In this document: positions 1 to 13,420 of the stretch, piece after piece | How the letters are laid out: every line of letters starts with the position of its first letter | Position numbering within the stretch: position 1 is the stretch's first letter | Assembly (NCBI GenBank): GCA_009792885.1 | Contig: WMCF01000015.1 | Location: 14,841,667 to 14,905,666, forward strand | Direction: 5' to 3' | Source: Eremophila alpestris peregrina | Lineage: Eukaryota; Chordata; Aves; Passeriformes; Alaudidae | DNA: 64,000 bases | Translations under genes and position numbers: made by a program | Notes under the pieces: model-generated | The model's input: the letters and a program-made list of their open reading frames with translations, nothing else | Told to the model about the DNA's origin: nothing | Database searches by the model: none

Positions 1-648
1 CTGTTACACAGTTAAAATATACAGAATCAAGTTTCTTCTTCCAGCATATATTTACAAATCTGGAATTCGCTTGCTTTTACTATTCTGCAATGTTAATTCT
101 AAATTCACCAACTCAGCAATATCTCCCTCAGATTCATTGGCTGGAATATTTGAAAGTGGGAAGAAGTGCTGAAGAAATTCATTAAAAGAATCTTGAAGAA
201 AATATTCCAACAGCTTTTTATAACACTAAGTGACCTGACATTCTGCCAGAGATGAAATAGAGAACTTATTACCCACCATTCAGCTTTGCCTTTGAAGTTT
301 TTTTCCTCAACTTTCTTTATATAAATCAAATGTTGATGATCAGATTTTACCAATTCAACCCTTTTCCCCCCCTAAAACTCTTATCTTCCCGTTTTCAACT
401 TACAAAACCACAAAAAGGTTAAAACCCACAATTGTTTGATAACTCCTTAATTTTGCTGAGACTGAAAAGAATTTCTGTGTTTACAGAAGGAAACTATTCA
501 CTTGAAAACAAACGAATTTTTTGTACTAGAAGTATTTTTATCTGTTGAATCGTAGAGCTTTTTCAGCTGATGTTTGCATTTCTAGTCATGAAACTGTTTG
601 CCTTTTGGAAAATTCCCCCCATCCAGAACTGGGTTTTCTTCTGTTGCT

Positions 649-649
<1 letters not shown>
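1..649. other. unique non-coding DNA
   Basis: AT-rich single-copy sequence with no open frame of convincing length or composition, no repeat family I recognise and no RNA gene. It ends at a long poly(A) run. Confidence 0.6.

Positions 650-705
<56 letters not shown>
650..705 (+). repeat. poly(A) homopolymer, 56 nt
   Basis: An uninterrupted run of 56 A. Avian CR1 elements do not end in poly(A), and no AATAAA lies in the 30 bases before the run. No flanking duplication is visible that would mark a retrocopy. It is simplest to call it a mononucleotide microsatellite. Its length in the assembly may be inexact. Frames that run through it encode only poly-lysine and are not genes. Confidence 0.95.
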
Positions 706-709
<4 letters not shown>

Positions 710-3700
710 AAAATCCTGAACAATTAAATCCTAGCAGCTATTTTGGTTTTGTAAATTGGGCCTGTAGCAATTACATGGGTTTTCTGCAGAGCCAGTAGAG
801 AATAGGACACATATCCAGAGTGTCATATACCCAGTGTAATAAAGGTATTGAGGGGACATAGGAATAAGCTGCTGCCATTTGAGGGGCCTACTCAACAGCA
901 CAGCCTAGGTCTCATCACCTTATTGGCAGGTAAATTTGGGCAAAATGAAGGTTACAATGAAAAGAAATATAAGAAGACAGGTGAGCAGAAATGGAGAGAT
1001 CAGAACTTGTCTGGAAAGGATGTACTTACAGTACTTCTTCCTTACGCCCCCATGTAACTTGGGAATTGAATAGAGAGGGGCAGTTCTCCCCTCTGACTCT
1101 CTCCAAACAGAGTCCTCAAGAGTCTTTTTTTTGCATTTTGTAAGGAAGGATACATTTTAATCCATGCCTTGAAGCAAGAGCATGCATTGTATTGATGTTT
1201 AGGCTCAGAGGAGAACTCTTCCCCATCCTGAGGGATTTAAATGTCGTACCCTATTGCAGACATGGCTCAAGAGAGCTACAGCACCTCCAGGCAAACATTT
1301 ATGAAAGCATTTGTGTTTGGCTTCTGAAAGATAGAGCAAGCAGTTTTGGTACAGGGTTTCAAGTTACAGGACTCATCTGATATAATCTGAGCAGAGGCAA
1401 GGTGAAGTCAGGATACCTTCAGCAATTGTGCCCTGTGAGGATGAAAAAGGGCTTGCTGCTCACAAGGGGACTGATAAATCAAAGAGAAAGGCTGTAGGTA
1501 AGCAGCTGGTAGGCATCATGCTGTGTATCATGTGGGAAGCAAAGGGAGAAGCCCCTCAATTATAACCCATTGCTTTTGTGTCCTGTTATGGGAAAGGATC
1601 CCCAGGAACCTCCTTTACTTCCCTTCCCTGATTAATTATATGTGCCCTATTTGACTGCATGAGGAAGTCAGATCCCATGCTCAAAACCCTTGACATAATG
1701 AGGTGGAGAGGATGATACGGGAAAGGAAAAAAGTTCCAGAAGTTTGAAGTTCCAGACAGGAGTTTGTTTATTAGTACCTGAGTATGTCCTGTGGCTGCTC
1801 AGAGTGCAACTAACCTCACCAGCAGTATTGAGAGTAATATCAAGTTCTTTTGGTCAACACTGATACACAAAAAGAGAAGCAGAAAAGAAGGAAAAAAAGA
1901 GACAAGTGCAAGAAAGATAACTGTGTGAAGTAGAGAATAAATTATGAGAATTTTTTTTTGAAGTCATGAAGAAGGCTGTGCTTCAGCCTGTGTTCATGTT
2001 ATTCTCTTTTGAGTAAGCAGCAGTGACCTTTGTATCTAATCCAGTCTTTCTGACACATATTTTGTCATTCTGTTTTGTGGAAGAGTCCTGATGAGTTGGA
2101 TTAGAAATTACACCACATGCAGCCTTAAGTCTGCCAAAGATTAAGAATCAAGCATTGCAATTTTTGACTGTAGAGTTCTCAACACCAGGAAAAAAAAGTA
2201 GAATAAATACAAAAGCAAAGTCTCATTCATCTTACCAGAAAACAGAGTATTGTTTCCCTTTTGTCTCTTATGATTAAAGTGAGTTTAGCATTTCACAGGG
2301 ATATACAGTAAAGTAAAAGTACAAAATGAAGGGCAAATGCTAGTAGATATTCAGGATCTCACTTTTTTTCCTGTCTTATAGAAAAAAGTTAAATTGTGCA
2401 AAGCATCAGCATATGAAGAGCACTCATTTAAGAGTCAGATGCCATTTAGGTTGTAAGCAGAATTAGTTTTCTGCTGTCATTACAGGGTCCAGTGGGTGCA
2501 GTTTTGCTTCAGCAACCCATCTCAATGTGTGGTGCAATGCATCACAATTGGTGGATTCTGCTTTGGATCTGCCTTGTGGAGAGACACCGGCAGTTCTGGC
2601 AGGCCAGCCCTGAAAGGTGTGCAGTCCTTTGTGCACTCCCAAGACTCTGTGTCAAGTGGTTTGTCAGGCCTGGAGTGTGGTGCATTAGTCTGTCTCTGCT
2701 GTGAAAGGCTTCCCTCTGCAATAGTATTGGGGATTTCAGGCTGGTGCACACTGTTGCTATAGGGAAGGAGAACAAAACTGTTCTGTCAGACCTGAATTAA
2801 GATGGATTTTTGTTGAAAGTTCTTGGAATTGATTTCTTTCCAGTTTTCTTATTGGTAAGAGACATCACAGTTGGGTACAGCTTACAAAATATCATTGATT
2901 TCTCTCCTCAAACCACAGATGATTCAGCTTGTAATTTCCTCTACAATTATAGAGCAGGTCTCCTTAGAAACTGCTTGTACCCATTCAAAGTTTCATCTTG
3001 TGGAAACCACATTCCCCCTCTCTTTGGCCAGATGTGCTTGACACGAGACAAGAAAGAAGAAGTGGAGGAAAGTACAATAAACATTTTCCTGCTCCCATTC
3101 CCTCTTTTCTCCTTTTCCTTCCTCAAAGGAGATTCACAGCATTGCAACTTCATTTGTCTCTGAGTGCCTTGGGATCCCAGGCCATCCCAAGCAGTGGGGT
3201 TGGCTATGGGTGGGCCTGCTCATGGCTCTGCCAGCGTGCAGCACAGGGGTCATGGTTTTTCCACCGTGACGCAGCATAGTGCCACCAAAGGCTAGTCAAA
3301 CTAAGCTGATTTCCCAGCTGGCTCTGCCTTGGTTGGCTGTCCTGTGTTTCTCCTCACACACAACTTCAATAACTCCACCTTATCTTTGCATCCCCTGTGA
3401 CCCTCAAGGGAATGTGTATTCATGCAGGGAGTCCCTGCCATGGAAATTGCTTGGCTTCTGGGTTTGAGAGTCTCAGATAAACCACAGGATCTCATTTAGA
3501 CAGTTAAATCACAGGACCTGATGACAGTTTGAAGAGGGAATCTTGTACTGGGACAAGGTCACCCACTGAGTGTCTCTAAAGTCTGTTCTACCCTCAGTAC
3601 TTTACTGAAAAGGTCAAGATAACATTAAATTCTTTTACATTTGGAAAAAAGCTCCTCAGGTCTTCTGCCTAAGTAACTGAAAAATGGGTTTGTTCTGGCA

Positions 3701-6359
3701 ATGGAGACAAAAACAGACTCAGTTTGCCCATATCTATTTCTCACTGTGCCATGAGAAACTCACAGACTGATTTGAATGCAATCATTATGATGGCCTTAGA
3801 TGTGTGTGAAATCACATCTGTTATGTGGAAAACTTTAATCTATACCAGTGAAGTGATAGAGAAGGTGTAAGGAAGAGACAGGAAGAAAAGTGGTTCTTCA
3901 ATAAGACAGAAATTTGCAGCAATGTACACTTGTGTTCTTACATATGCATTTATGGATGTATATATATACATATATGCACTCACATGTACATGTGGGTAAC
4001 AGCTATGGGGAGGTATTAAAAATATGCAAAGAATATTAAAACCCACCATCTTACTAATAAATTGAGAGGGATCTAAGAAAGGATATGTTAAAAAGGAGAT
4101 AGATGCCGGATTTGTGGATGTATGCTCTTCTTCCTTTTTATTCCTTCATCCTTTTTTTATCTAGGGAGAAAAACCTTGCTTCTTGAGGTGTTTATATTAT
4201 ACCAGCTTTTACTAGCGTGGTTCTTTTTCCCTGAGAACAAACTCACTTCCAATATTATACTTGAAATCTGTTGTCTAAGATTTTCCCTCAAACAGGTGGG
4301 ATCTGGTCTTCCCAACACCTTTTTTTACATTGCTTCAGGTGCCTTTGTGTATCAGGCCCTTAAGCTAAACAATGTATTGTGAAATCATAGGGGTCTGGAG
4401 GCCAAACACCTGTCTCAAAATGGGAGGCACTGTGTGACACAGCCCAATATTTCAGTCAGCACTGTAAAGTCTTTTTGTGCAGATGTGCACATGGGGATTT
4501 AATTTCTGTAATTTGTGTGTACTGTGGTGTGGAGAGGTGCCTGCTTATCACTGTGTCAGCTGGAGGGCAACGCCTAACAAAGATTTTGCATAAACTGTCC
4601 CTTTGGGAGAGGATTTGCCAATATTGAGGTCTGCTGGTAAAATGTTATGGGACAGAGCTGAGAAGCTTTTCAAGCTCTACTAAATTTACATAGGCTCTAC
4701 CTATATTTAATCCTGTTCAAACATCCTTGTGTACAGCAAATAATTTCCACGATCCCTTAAAAAAACACTCGTACAGTGCATGTTTGCATGGGTCTACTTA
4801 CTTAAAATCCAAATGTTTAGTAAAGGGGCTGAAATTGTCTCCATTCTTCCTCTATACAAATACAGACTACAAATACACCACTAGGCCAAGAGAAATCTTT
4901 TCCTTAAAATTACTCTTGACTTTTAATTGTAGATGGGATAAGTTTTGGTGATGGCATGCTTTTTACAGACACCACAGACAGGAATCCAGATCTTCCCTAA
5001 GTGCAGTGTGGGTGATTTCCAAGAGCTTGCTCAGCAATCATCGAGATCTAAATGTCCGGCAGTTTTGGGGGCAGTCCATTTTGGGGCTTGTCCACAAGCA
5101 TGGTAGATGCCTCTTACAGAGAGCACAGGAGATGAGATCTAAAATCACACCAGTAAACTCCTAGATAAGCTACCTGATTTACTGTCTGCAAAACTACACT
5201 TGGCTTCAAAAAGTTGCTTTGTTTTCCAAGTAATACAGTGCAAGATGTGTTCTGTCTTTTGCAATGAACATCAGTGGATCAGGATTATTGCGCTAATTCT
5301 GGATAACAAGGGAAAATAAGTGGCCAATGTTTTCTACCCACTCTTCAGTCTCACCACAAAATTTTTGTAAAAGATGTAATTTCTGAGTGCTTATCCATTT
5401 GCTAAACAGCAGCCTCCCCACTGCAGCTAGAGTGCTGATACATTTCATTACGTCTTTTTGGTTTTGCTTTTTTTCTTTTTCCCTAGAATAATTATGAATT
5501 GTGATCATCCCAAATGCATCCAATACCTGGTGCTATTCACTGCACACTTCTGACAAATAATCTTTGGCTTGTGGGCTCTTTGTGAGCATCCATATTCCAA
5601 ATATTCATGAAGGTGCATAAGCCATGCTACGTGTGTCTTTCTCCTGATCCAGTGCTAATTTTCAGCAACAGAGTTTTAGATTGTGAATTAAAATTTGGGT
5701 TCTATTGTTATTTTAACAATACTTGTAGGAAAGCTACAGTTTCAGTCACTAACTTGGTACTGTGTTTGTACTAAAGTGGTACAGAAAGTTACGGGGGTTC
5801 AGAGATCCCATTGAAAAATAGGATTTTTAGATTTTCAAGATTTTCAACAGACTTCACAACCCACAACCCCCTGATGAAAGTCAGTGGGACATTGTAATTC
5901 CATTTCATTAGGACTTAAATTAAATGTTCCACCTCTGCCTTATTAGCACAGTTGAAACTGGCTTGTTTGAATCACGAAACAATTTCAGAGGATTTTCCTG
6001 GATCTCTTATTTCTGCCTACATGAAGATAACTGTTTCCTGTCTGGTTTGCATAGCATGGACATGTTCTCTGCCTGATGTTAGGATTGCATGATGCTATTC
6101 GTGTGCACTCCAGCTCTCAGCATCCCCATGCATCCCTGCAGAGATGGACTTTGAAGGCTGGGCAGGGGTTTCATAGGGAGAATCAGAGCAGGTAGATGCA
6201 CTGCAAAACAGCAAAGATGCAGTCATCTGCAAGAAGCAGCAGTGCCATGGCTGAGGCCAGGCAAAACACTTAGGTCAGTTTCCAGAGCTGTCTGTCACAC
6301 TCTCCGTCTCCTTTTCCTCTAGCCCTGTGTTGCTGAGATATTTGTCAGCAGAATGGAAA
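706..6359. other. unique non-coding DNA
   Basis: No gene is recognised. The 2,466-2,763 stretch is locally richer in G+C, follows an acceptor-like CAG and has overlapping open frames on both strands, but none resembles a known protein. A short TA-rich palindromic stretch lies at 3,952-3,994. The remainder is single-copy DNA without identifiable elements. Confidence 0.55.
3952..3994. repeat. TA-rich simple sequence with 14-bp palindrome
   Basis: Alternating TA/CA sequence runs into the perfect palindrome CACATGTACATGTG at 3,981-3,994. This is low-complexity DNA, and no function is indicated. Confidence 0.7.
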
Positions 6360-6620
6360 TGATACTGTTCCCAAGGAGAAATTGAATTTAATATTAATGC
6401 TGTCTCCTGTGGAAAAGTGAGAATGAGTCAGAGCTGAGTAGAGTTTGTTTTATATATGAAGACTTTCATTTTGGAGAGTAACTCAGAGCACAGAGCTGTG
6501 AATTTAATGCTACCAGCTCGGGAAGCTGGTAGGCAAACACAGCAGGCTTTGTGCATTAAGCAGCAACATGCATTGCTGTAGTCATTAGAAACAGTTTCAC
6601 TAACAAAGAAATAGGGATAA
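6360..6620. promoter_or_regulatory. possible conserved non-coding element
   Basis: The block carries TTAATATTAATGC and other TAAT cores, TGAGTCA-like AP-1 motifs, and a perfect 9-bp hairpin (arms 6,510-6,518 and 6,524-6,532, loop CGGGA). Composition and motif density resemble vertebrate conserved enhancers. This is inference only, because conservation cannot be tested from one sequence. Confidence 0.2.
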
Positions 6621-7749
6621 AATGCTCATCAAAGTCTTTCTCAGTGGGCAGTATTTGATAAGTTCCACAAGAAGCTTTGAATACACACTGGGCTGAAAAT
6701 GTTTAGTATCACCTTGCTTTAAATGGACTCTGCTTTGTTTCTGTCTTTCCTGCCTTTTATATATTTTTTATTTATCTTCCTTGTCAAAATGAAACACTCA
6801 TCAGCAGTGACAGCTGTGTTCATGCTGCCTTTATTTCCAAACAAAGTAATATGGCACAATTTAAAATGCAAGGATTCAGTAATACAAAGCTCAAAAAGAG
6901 CAGCTTTGTCTGTTTTTAAAGTAAACTCCACCTTTTCTTTGAGTGCCTTTTCTGTTATGTCTCATCGGATGTGTCTTATGTCCTGTCATGTCCTGATAAC
7001 ATGCCCTTGTAGATGCTGTTATAAATAGCTGGTGCTTCCCTGCACTTTCATTTCCTGTGGGAAAGGAGATAAGCTGCTGAAGGAACTGTGCACAGCTCTG
7101 ACACTGCTGTATGGATGTCCTGGCAAACAGAAGGCCACGGTTACTTCTGTTCTGCTCTGAGACGCTGCATTCCCTGTTTGTGGCCAGGCATGGATGGCGT
7201 AAGAGGAAGGAGGAGAGAAAGGATAGCAGAGCTGGAGAAAAATCTGGTGTTTTGTTGATGCTTGCAGGATCCAAGGCAGATGGTCAGTCACAGATGGATG
7301 CCTTGGGCTGGCAGGTCAGCCACAACATCTATTGCTCTGGTTGTTGGCTCCCTTCCCCAGTTAACTGTGTGGCCTGGTCAGCTCTCTCTCTCTCCTTTTT
7401 ACAGATTTTTCCCAGTCTGGACAGCTAGCTGTGGATGGCTCCTGATTTCTCAGCCTTTTGGCTCAAGATGGCTGAAAAGCTGAGTGCAAGATGGAGAGAA
7501 AAGGCAGATGATTAAAGAAGAGCTTTGAGGGAAGGGGACACAGAAAGCTTGCAGGGGACACAAAAGGATTGATTTCTGGGTCCTTGCCCATGCAATGGAC
7601 ATGACTGGGAAGGGCACCAGTGGGGATCTCATGGAGACATTGTGATTCCTTATGGCCGATGAGCTGTGTTACTGCAGCGTAGTAGATGCAGGTTGGCGTG
7701 TGCCCTTTTTCCCTTTCTCCAAGTCCTTCTTTCCTGCCTCATCCACTTG

Positions 7750-7751
<2 letters not shown>
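6621..7751. other. unique non-coding DNA
   Basis: Several short overlapping frames on both strands show no recognisable protein. A short (CT)n tract lies near 7,382-7,395. Nothing else is identified. Confidence 0.5.

Positions 7752-7789
<38 letters not shown>
7752..7789 (-). repeat. poly(T) homopolymer, 38 nt
   Basis: An uninterrupted run of 38 T. It could be the poly(A) tail of a minus-strand retrocopy, but the sequence to its right (from 7,790) has no recognisable gene similarity, so it is called a mononucleotide repeat. Confidence 0.95.
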
Positions 7790-7792
<3 letters not shown>

Positions 7793-10700
7793 GAATCAAG
7801 AATGGACACAGGCTCATCCTTTCATTATCTTATCTCATTACTCCTGGTGCATCTTTTTATAAACTCCTTCCTGACTACAAGAAATCTCTACACATGCTTT
7901 GGGTTTTTCCAGCTGGAGGGATTTGTTGTGTAGTTCAAATATTCTTTTCCTTTTTGCATCTTTGCCATTTATGCTCAGTGTTCAAGACTAACAGAATATT
8001 TATAAATCTGGTGTGCACTTCCCAAGCTTCTATTCCTTCCCAGTGTAAGGCAGCAAAGACTCAGTCATTACTGTGCTTGTCCGTGGGGACTCAACAACTG
8101 AATTTAAGGAATCCTCAACTTTACTAACATTAATAAAAATTGGCACAAAATACTTTACTGCTTCCTTTCTTCCCCATCCTTGGACTGTTAGTCCCCAGAA
8201 ATTGAAGAGCTGCACTGGCATGTCATGACACCTTAAGTCTTTGAGCTGCTGTTTTTCAGGCTGTTGCCATCTGCCACTCAAAAGCACCAACATTTTTGGA
8301 GGTAACAAAGGGGGTGTCTAACAAGTGTTGCATCATGAAAGCATGCTCTTACTGGTCTTAAAGGGTTAAAATGTTCCAGTACATCTCTCAGTCCATGGTT
8401 TTCTTCCTTACTTTTATTCCATGCTTCATTTAATAAAATCCCCTGCAAGAGAACAGAGGAAGAAAAAATAAAAAAAGAACAAACGCTTTCAAAGCCATGT
8501 GAAATTACTTCTGAATTGGATGCAAATTCAGTCCTATTGTTCAGTTCTATTGCTTGCTATGTGCAGCCTTTCTGGGATAGGTCCTCAGGCAAGGGCAGAA
8601 GTGCTATCTCTACAGCACCATGAAGCTTTATGACAGCAAACCTGTGAGGGAAACACAGTGCCACGGATCCAAGCTCAGCTTCCAGTGGCAGAGCTCACTG
8701 GGGAAGTGCCTGCTGGTGACAACCTGAGAGTCAGTAACCTAAAGGAATCTGAGCCTGGAGGATAAAGCTGGGGTTGGAGCTCATGATGAGGGGAGGCTTA
8801 TGAGTTGTGCAGTCACCACACACAGGCACACACACAGACCCAGGGGCTAGGAGGACCTCTGGGAGCTTATGGAGATGAGCCCTCTGTGCCCTTCCCAGCA
8901 GAGTTAATGCTGACACCAACTGGGACAGATAATGCTTCCTGCACACAGGGGAATGCTGCTGCTGATTTCACTGATCTCAGGAGTAGGACCACAGCACCAG
9001 GACTCTGACTGCCAACAGAAAGCTCAGCAGCTCCAGCATTTAACTGTGAATGGTACCTTCACACTCCATCATTCACTCTTGGCAGAGGCCCGGCAAATTT
9101 ACAACCTTCTGCTGCTTTAAGCAGAGCTGCTGTGTCTGTGGTTGAGCCAGCTTTCATGTGCTGCTGGACACTTCCCCTCAGCACTTTTAGGGGTATGTGG
9201 CCTTGTGACTGGGACAGCAGCAACGGGCAGCACATGTCTTCAGTTCACAGCAGAATTATTTTCATCTCATCCGCCTGTCATCTAGGTCACATTGCCTAAG
9301 ACTAAGTCAGTTTTTAACTTCTCTTTTCTGGACCATGCTTATGAGAGATCCCCTGGGACAGTCTCAGCCAGAAAAAACATCTCAGTGCAAAGGGTTCAGC
9401 TGGGTATGAATCAAATGTGTTGTAGAGACATAGAGATCCCAAGAAAAGAGAACTGCTAGCTTCTTTTTGGCCATCATCTTTCAGCTAGAATCTACTTCTG
9501 GTGGATATAAATTTAAACCTGTATTATTTTCTTTTGTCCTATCAACATTCAGGAATTAATGTCCTTCCAGATGCACATGGTATTCTCCGTGTTATTAAAA
9601 TGTGTTCTTTCTTAAAAAACACTACAAACAAAAAAGAATCCAGGTTGTTGTTTTGACCTGTGGGTTGATATGAGTGATAGGAGAGAAGACAGATTTGTGA
9701 TAGGAACGTACAGAAATGGGCTGTTACAAAAGACAGCATAAAACTGTTCCATCTGTCCATGGCAATGATTTAGACTGTGATTTTTAAAGACACACCTGAT
9801 GAAGTGAAGCCAGAATGCTTTGTCAGGCTCCCAGACTTTAATGCGGGATGAAAAGCATCGCATCTGAAATATTTAACTCTGCTAGCTTTCTGCGGGTTTC
9901 ATTGAGCAGCTTTATTTATTTTTGAAGGAAAATGACTTGAGATCATTTTCCTGTGTTTTTACTTTCTCTTGGCTCTCCCAATCCGCTGCACCTGTAGAAG
10001 TAGTACTTCAGTGCATTCACTCACATTTCAGTCTTCCATGTGAGTCATTATGTCTACTTAAGCCTAGCAGATACATGGATGAGGTAACAGGCTATTCTGC
10101 TCCTCCTTTCTCTGGAGAACTTTCATCTCTTTAACAACAACTTAAAAACCAGGTTCCTACCCGAAACAAGCAAGGAACAAATAAGACTCTTCATTCAAGT
10201 GATCTTACTTTGTGTTTGGACTTCTTGAAAAACACATCAGCCTAACTAATGCTCTTGAAAAATGCAAAGGAACCCTACTCTTTGGACAGTTTCAAACCTT
10301 CTTTCAGGTTTTGGATGTACCCTCAAATGGACTATTTCCACAGAAAGAGAGAAAGCAGAGGATGGGGTACAGATGTTCCTGGCAGAAGTGCAGCACTTAA
10401 GCAACACAAAACCAGCACTGCTGATGCCTTTTCTTGATGCTGTTGTTGAACTATAAAGGAAATAAATATAAGGGTTGCCCTAGATGGCAGTTTTTCTGCA
10501 AACTGTACTGGCCTGACTACAGTCAGTCATAAAGGTTCCATCTCTGCTGTGTTTCAGAAGAAAATTGAGTTTCCCAAGGGGAGCCTTTGACTTGGAAAGT
10601 GCAATCTGAGTTTTGAAGGCAAAATAGGGTAAGATAGCCTATTAATTCCACTCTCCTCCCAACCCCCCTGCCCTATTTCTCTCAAAAAATACATAGGCTT

Positions 10701-10859
10701 GAGTCAGAGAAGAAACCCTTCTGTTTTAAATTGAATAATAAATATTTTCCAAAATGAATAAAAAATTCTTACATGTTTAATTAATTTTGTATTTGCTAAA
10801 CCCACCCCCCTGCCCCAAACTATGCTAGGAATGTGTGCAGGAGTACATTCAAGCAACAC
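7790..10859. other. unique non-coding DNA
   Basis: No genes are recognised. A short CA-rich simple stretch lies at about 8,815-8,838. Short frames occur on both strands but lack codon structure or similarity that I can identify. Confidence 0.55.
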
Positions 10860-11500
10860 ATTAACCACCTAATAAAAATATTTCCTCACATTGACTTTGA
10901 TTCAATTAGCGATTTATTCTAATTATCCAGTAGAAATTAACTAGCTTGCCTTATTAGACACTAAACACAATAAATTCAATCATTCATTCAATCAACTTGA
11001 ATAACTCACAGGGGGAAACTGTGTGCAGAACCAAATACCCTATACAGCCTGATGAGGGGTGCAGTCTGCTCAGTGCCTTGCAGGATGAAGCCTCCTGTGT
11101 GCTCCCCTTCCTGTGGGCTTGCTCTGTAGCTCCCAGCCCTTGAAGGGATCACGGAGACGTGAAGGGATAATGAAGTCTCTGTCTATACAATTATAATGGA
11201 TTGCTAAAAGTATTAGAGTTGCTGTAAATAAATCATTATATCAGGCTCATTTATCCCGATTCCTGCTCTCAGATGGCTTGTAATAGAGTCCTGTCTCTGA
11301 AAGTCAGCCGTTCCTTTGCAATTAGATTTATCACTAATCAAAAATGGAAGCTATCTTGCCAGCTTTCAACTGCACTTAGAAATACCATGTTAGGCTCAAG
11401 CCTTAAAGCAGAATTGACTTATTTATTCAAATTTTAAAACTACCCATATGCAAATATTTAAATGCCCTAACTGTTAATTAAAACTTAAAATGACCAACTA
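10860..11500. promoter_or_regulatory. candidate conserved non-coding element / enhancer cluster
   Basis: An AT-rich block dense in homeodomain-type TAAT cores: CAATTAG and CTAATTAT between 10,910 and 10,945, TTATAATGG near 11,190, CAATTAGATTTATCACTAAT near 11,318, and TATGCAAAT (octamer/POU-like) near 11,448. It also holds an (ATTC)n-like patch at about 10,975-10,995. No repeat family is recognised and no coding frame crosses it. In vertebrates this texture is typical of deeply conserved developmental enhancers. Function and conservation are inferred, not shown. Plain AT-rich DNA is the alternative. Confidence 0.35.
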
Positions 11501-13420
11501 GTGAGGTCCAGTGTCTACATTAACCCAGAAGTCACAGCACTAGAAGGGCTCCTTTCACTTCCTGTCTCCTGGCAACACACCTTCCAACTTCCTCAAAAAC
11601 TCCATTCAGTATGGAGTTTACAGCAATTGCATCTCTGCAAGATGCAGTTGTCCCTTTTCATGGAGCTTGATGGGATGACCAGTCTTGCAGGGACTGTACA
11701 GCCAGACTTCCACCAACTGTTCCTGGGGCTGAGCTCCCTTGTGACAGGACTTTGCACTCAGGCCACAGGGGACTTGCTCCTGGCTCAAGACTCTCATAAA
11801 AAGGGATCTCCCTTGTCTGCCTTGCTACCTTGTTTGCAGCCCCAGACTGTATGGTTGCACCTGATGCCTGGCTCCCCGCTGAGCGGTGCTTGTCACTGAC
11901 CTGCTCGGTTCTGTCTCCTTTGGGTCTCAAATCACTTGCACAGATAGAGAAAGAGGAATTTTGTATCCTGGAAGGTCTCAGACCACTTCAAATTCAGGAC
12001 CAAATGCTTATGCAGAGGTGAGTACAATCTCTATCCTCCACTGCTAAGTACACCACAAAACCCCAGCTTAGTAAATTCATCTTCTGCCAATGTGTACTTG
12101 GCCAGGATACCAAACAACATGCTGCGTGGGTGGATGTAAATAAAATTCCTTTATCAATGCAACGTAGCCATCTCTTGGCAGCCATGGCAACTGAATAACA
12201 GTACTCAGATTTTGTCATCAATGATACAGCATGAAAGTTTATATAAACACAGGAGATATTAACACAAGTTCCACACAAGAAAGACAAAAGATAATGTATT
12301 TACCTAGAGCTACAGTAGAACCAGGTATGTGGGATAGAAAATATCTGCATATGACCAGATTGTATTGGGTAGTTTAATCCCTTTCCTATCTCATAAATAG
12401 ATCTAGGTGTCAAAATACTATTTGAAATTGTTTTCAATGTGAAAATTCATTTCAATGAGCATCCTTCTGTTAATCTGTATACAATGAGCAGCATTCCATG
12501 GCTCTGTACACACAGTCTCCAAAGCTGCTTTGAAAATACTAGTGTTTTTCAACCACCATGCCACACCATGAAATATTGATATTGGATACTTAATGTGTAA
12601 GTCCTGGTCCCTCAGAGGATGACTACAGAGAGGAAGAAACATATGCATTAAGTGAAGCAGAAATCCACTAGGTACAAGGCAACAACCTAATCCAGCTTTT
12701 CATCCAAATATCTTCAGAGCTCTGCTGTCTAGGAAGGTACAGTCTTAGTTATTAGCTAGACACTGGTAAGGGGATAATATTTAAAAAACCAATCTTTCTG
12801 TATTTTTTATGTTTCCCAAAATATAATGCACTGTACAGAAAGGAATAACTTAAACAAACATTCCCTCTTTCTGACTATAATAAGCATATATAAAAGTGAA
12901 TATAAACTAGAAATACTACCATAATCTCAAGATGAAATTTTGTCAAGCATAGCACAATGGTTTTGCAATTTAATTTTGCTACTTCCGTACAACATGTTGC
13001 TTGGTAGAGTCCAGTTAGCCATAACTATATTCAGTATATGGAACTAATTAATGTAGTAATTAAGTGGCATCATGCTGTAGATTTCAGTAAAGTGTTCACA
13101 GTATGTTTATGCTTACCTGTAGTAGTGTGGTCCAAGAAAACTTCTCTGAGAAAAACCATGTTGGACCTGGTACTGCAGGGTGGGAACATGGCTGTGTCCC
13201 TTCTGATATACCAACCACAGACTAGGAAATATCTTGCCTCTAATGAGAGAAGGTCTTCCCAGCTGAGTAAAACAGGAGTTCCCAAGTTAGCAACATCCTT
13301 TTATTTCTTTCCCCAGTCTCTTGGTCTCAAGTGTAAAGTCTCAGTGTAGCTCCTGAATCATAAGGATGAGGTGCAAACTGATCATGAGGGAAGATGCTGC
13401 TACGTGAAGAAACTCAAAAA
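11501..13420. other. unique non-coding DNA
   Basis: A G+C-richer patch at 11,500-12,020 has a run of open frames, an acceptor-like CAG before 11,840 and a GTGAGT donor-like site at 12,018-12,023. The encoded residues resemble nothing known to me. The rest, to the LTR, is AT-rich and featureless. Confidence 0.5.

Noticed and set aside
545..798. Two plus-strand open frames with long lysine runs
   Set aside because: They exist only because they read through the 56-A homopolymer.
2466..2763. G+C-richer patch with acceptor-like CAG and open frames on both strands
   Set aside because: No donor site at a fitting place and no recognisable protein in any frame.
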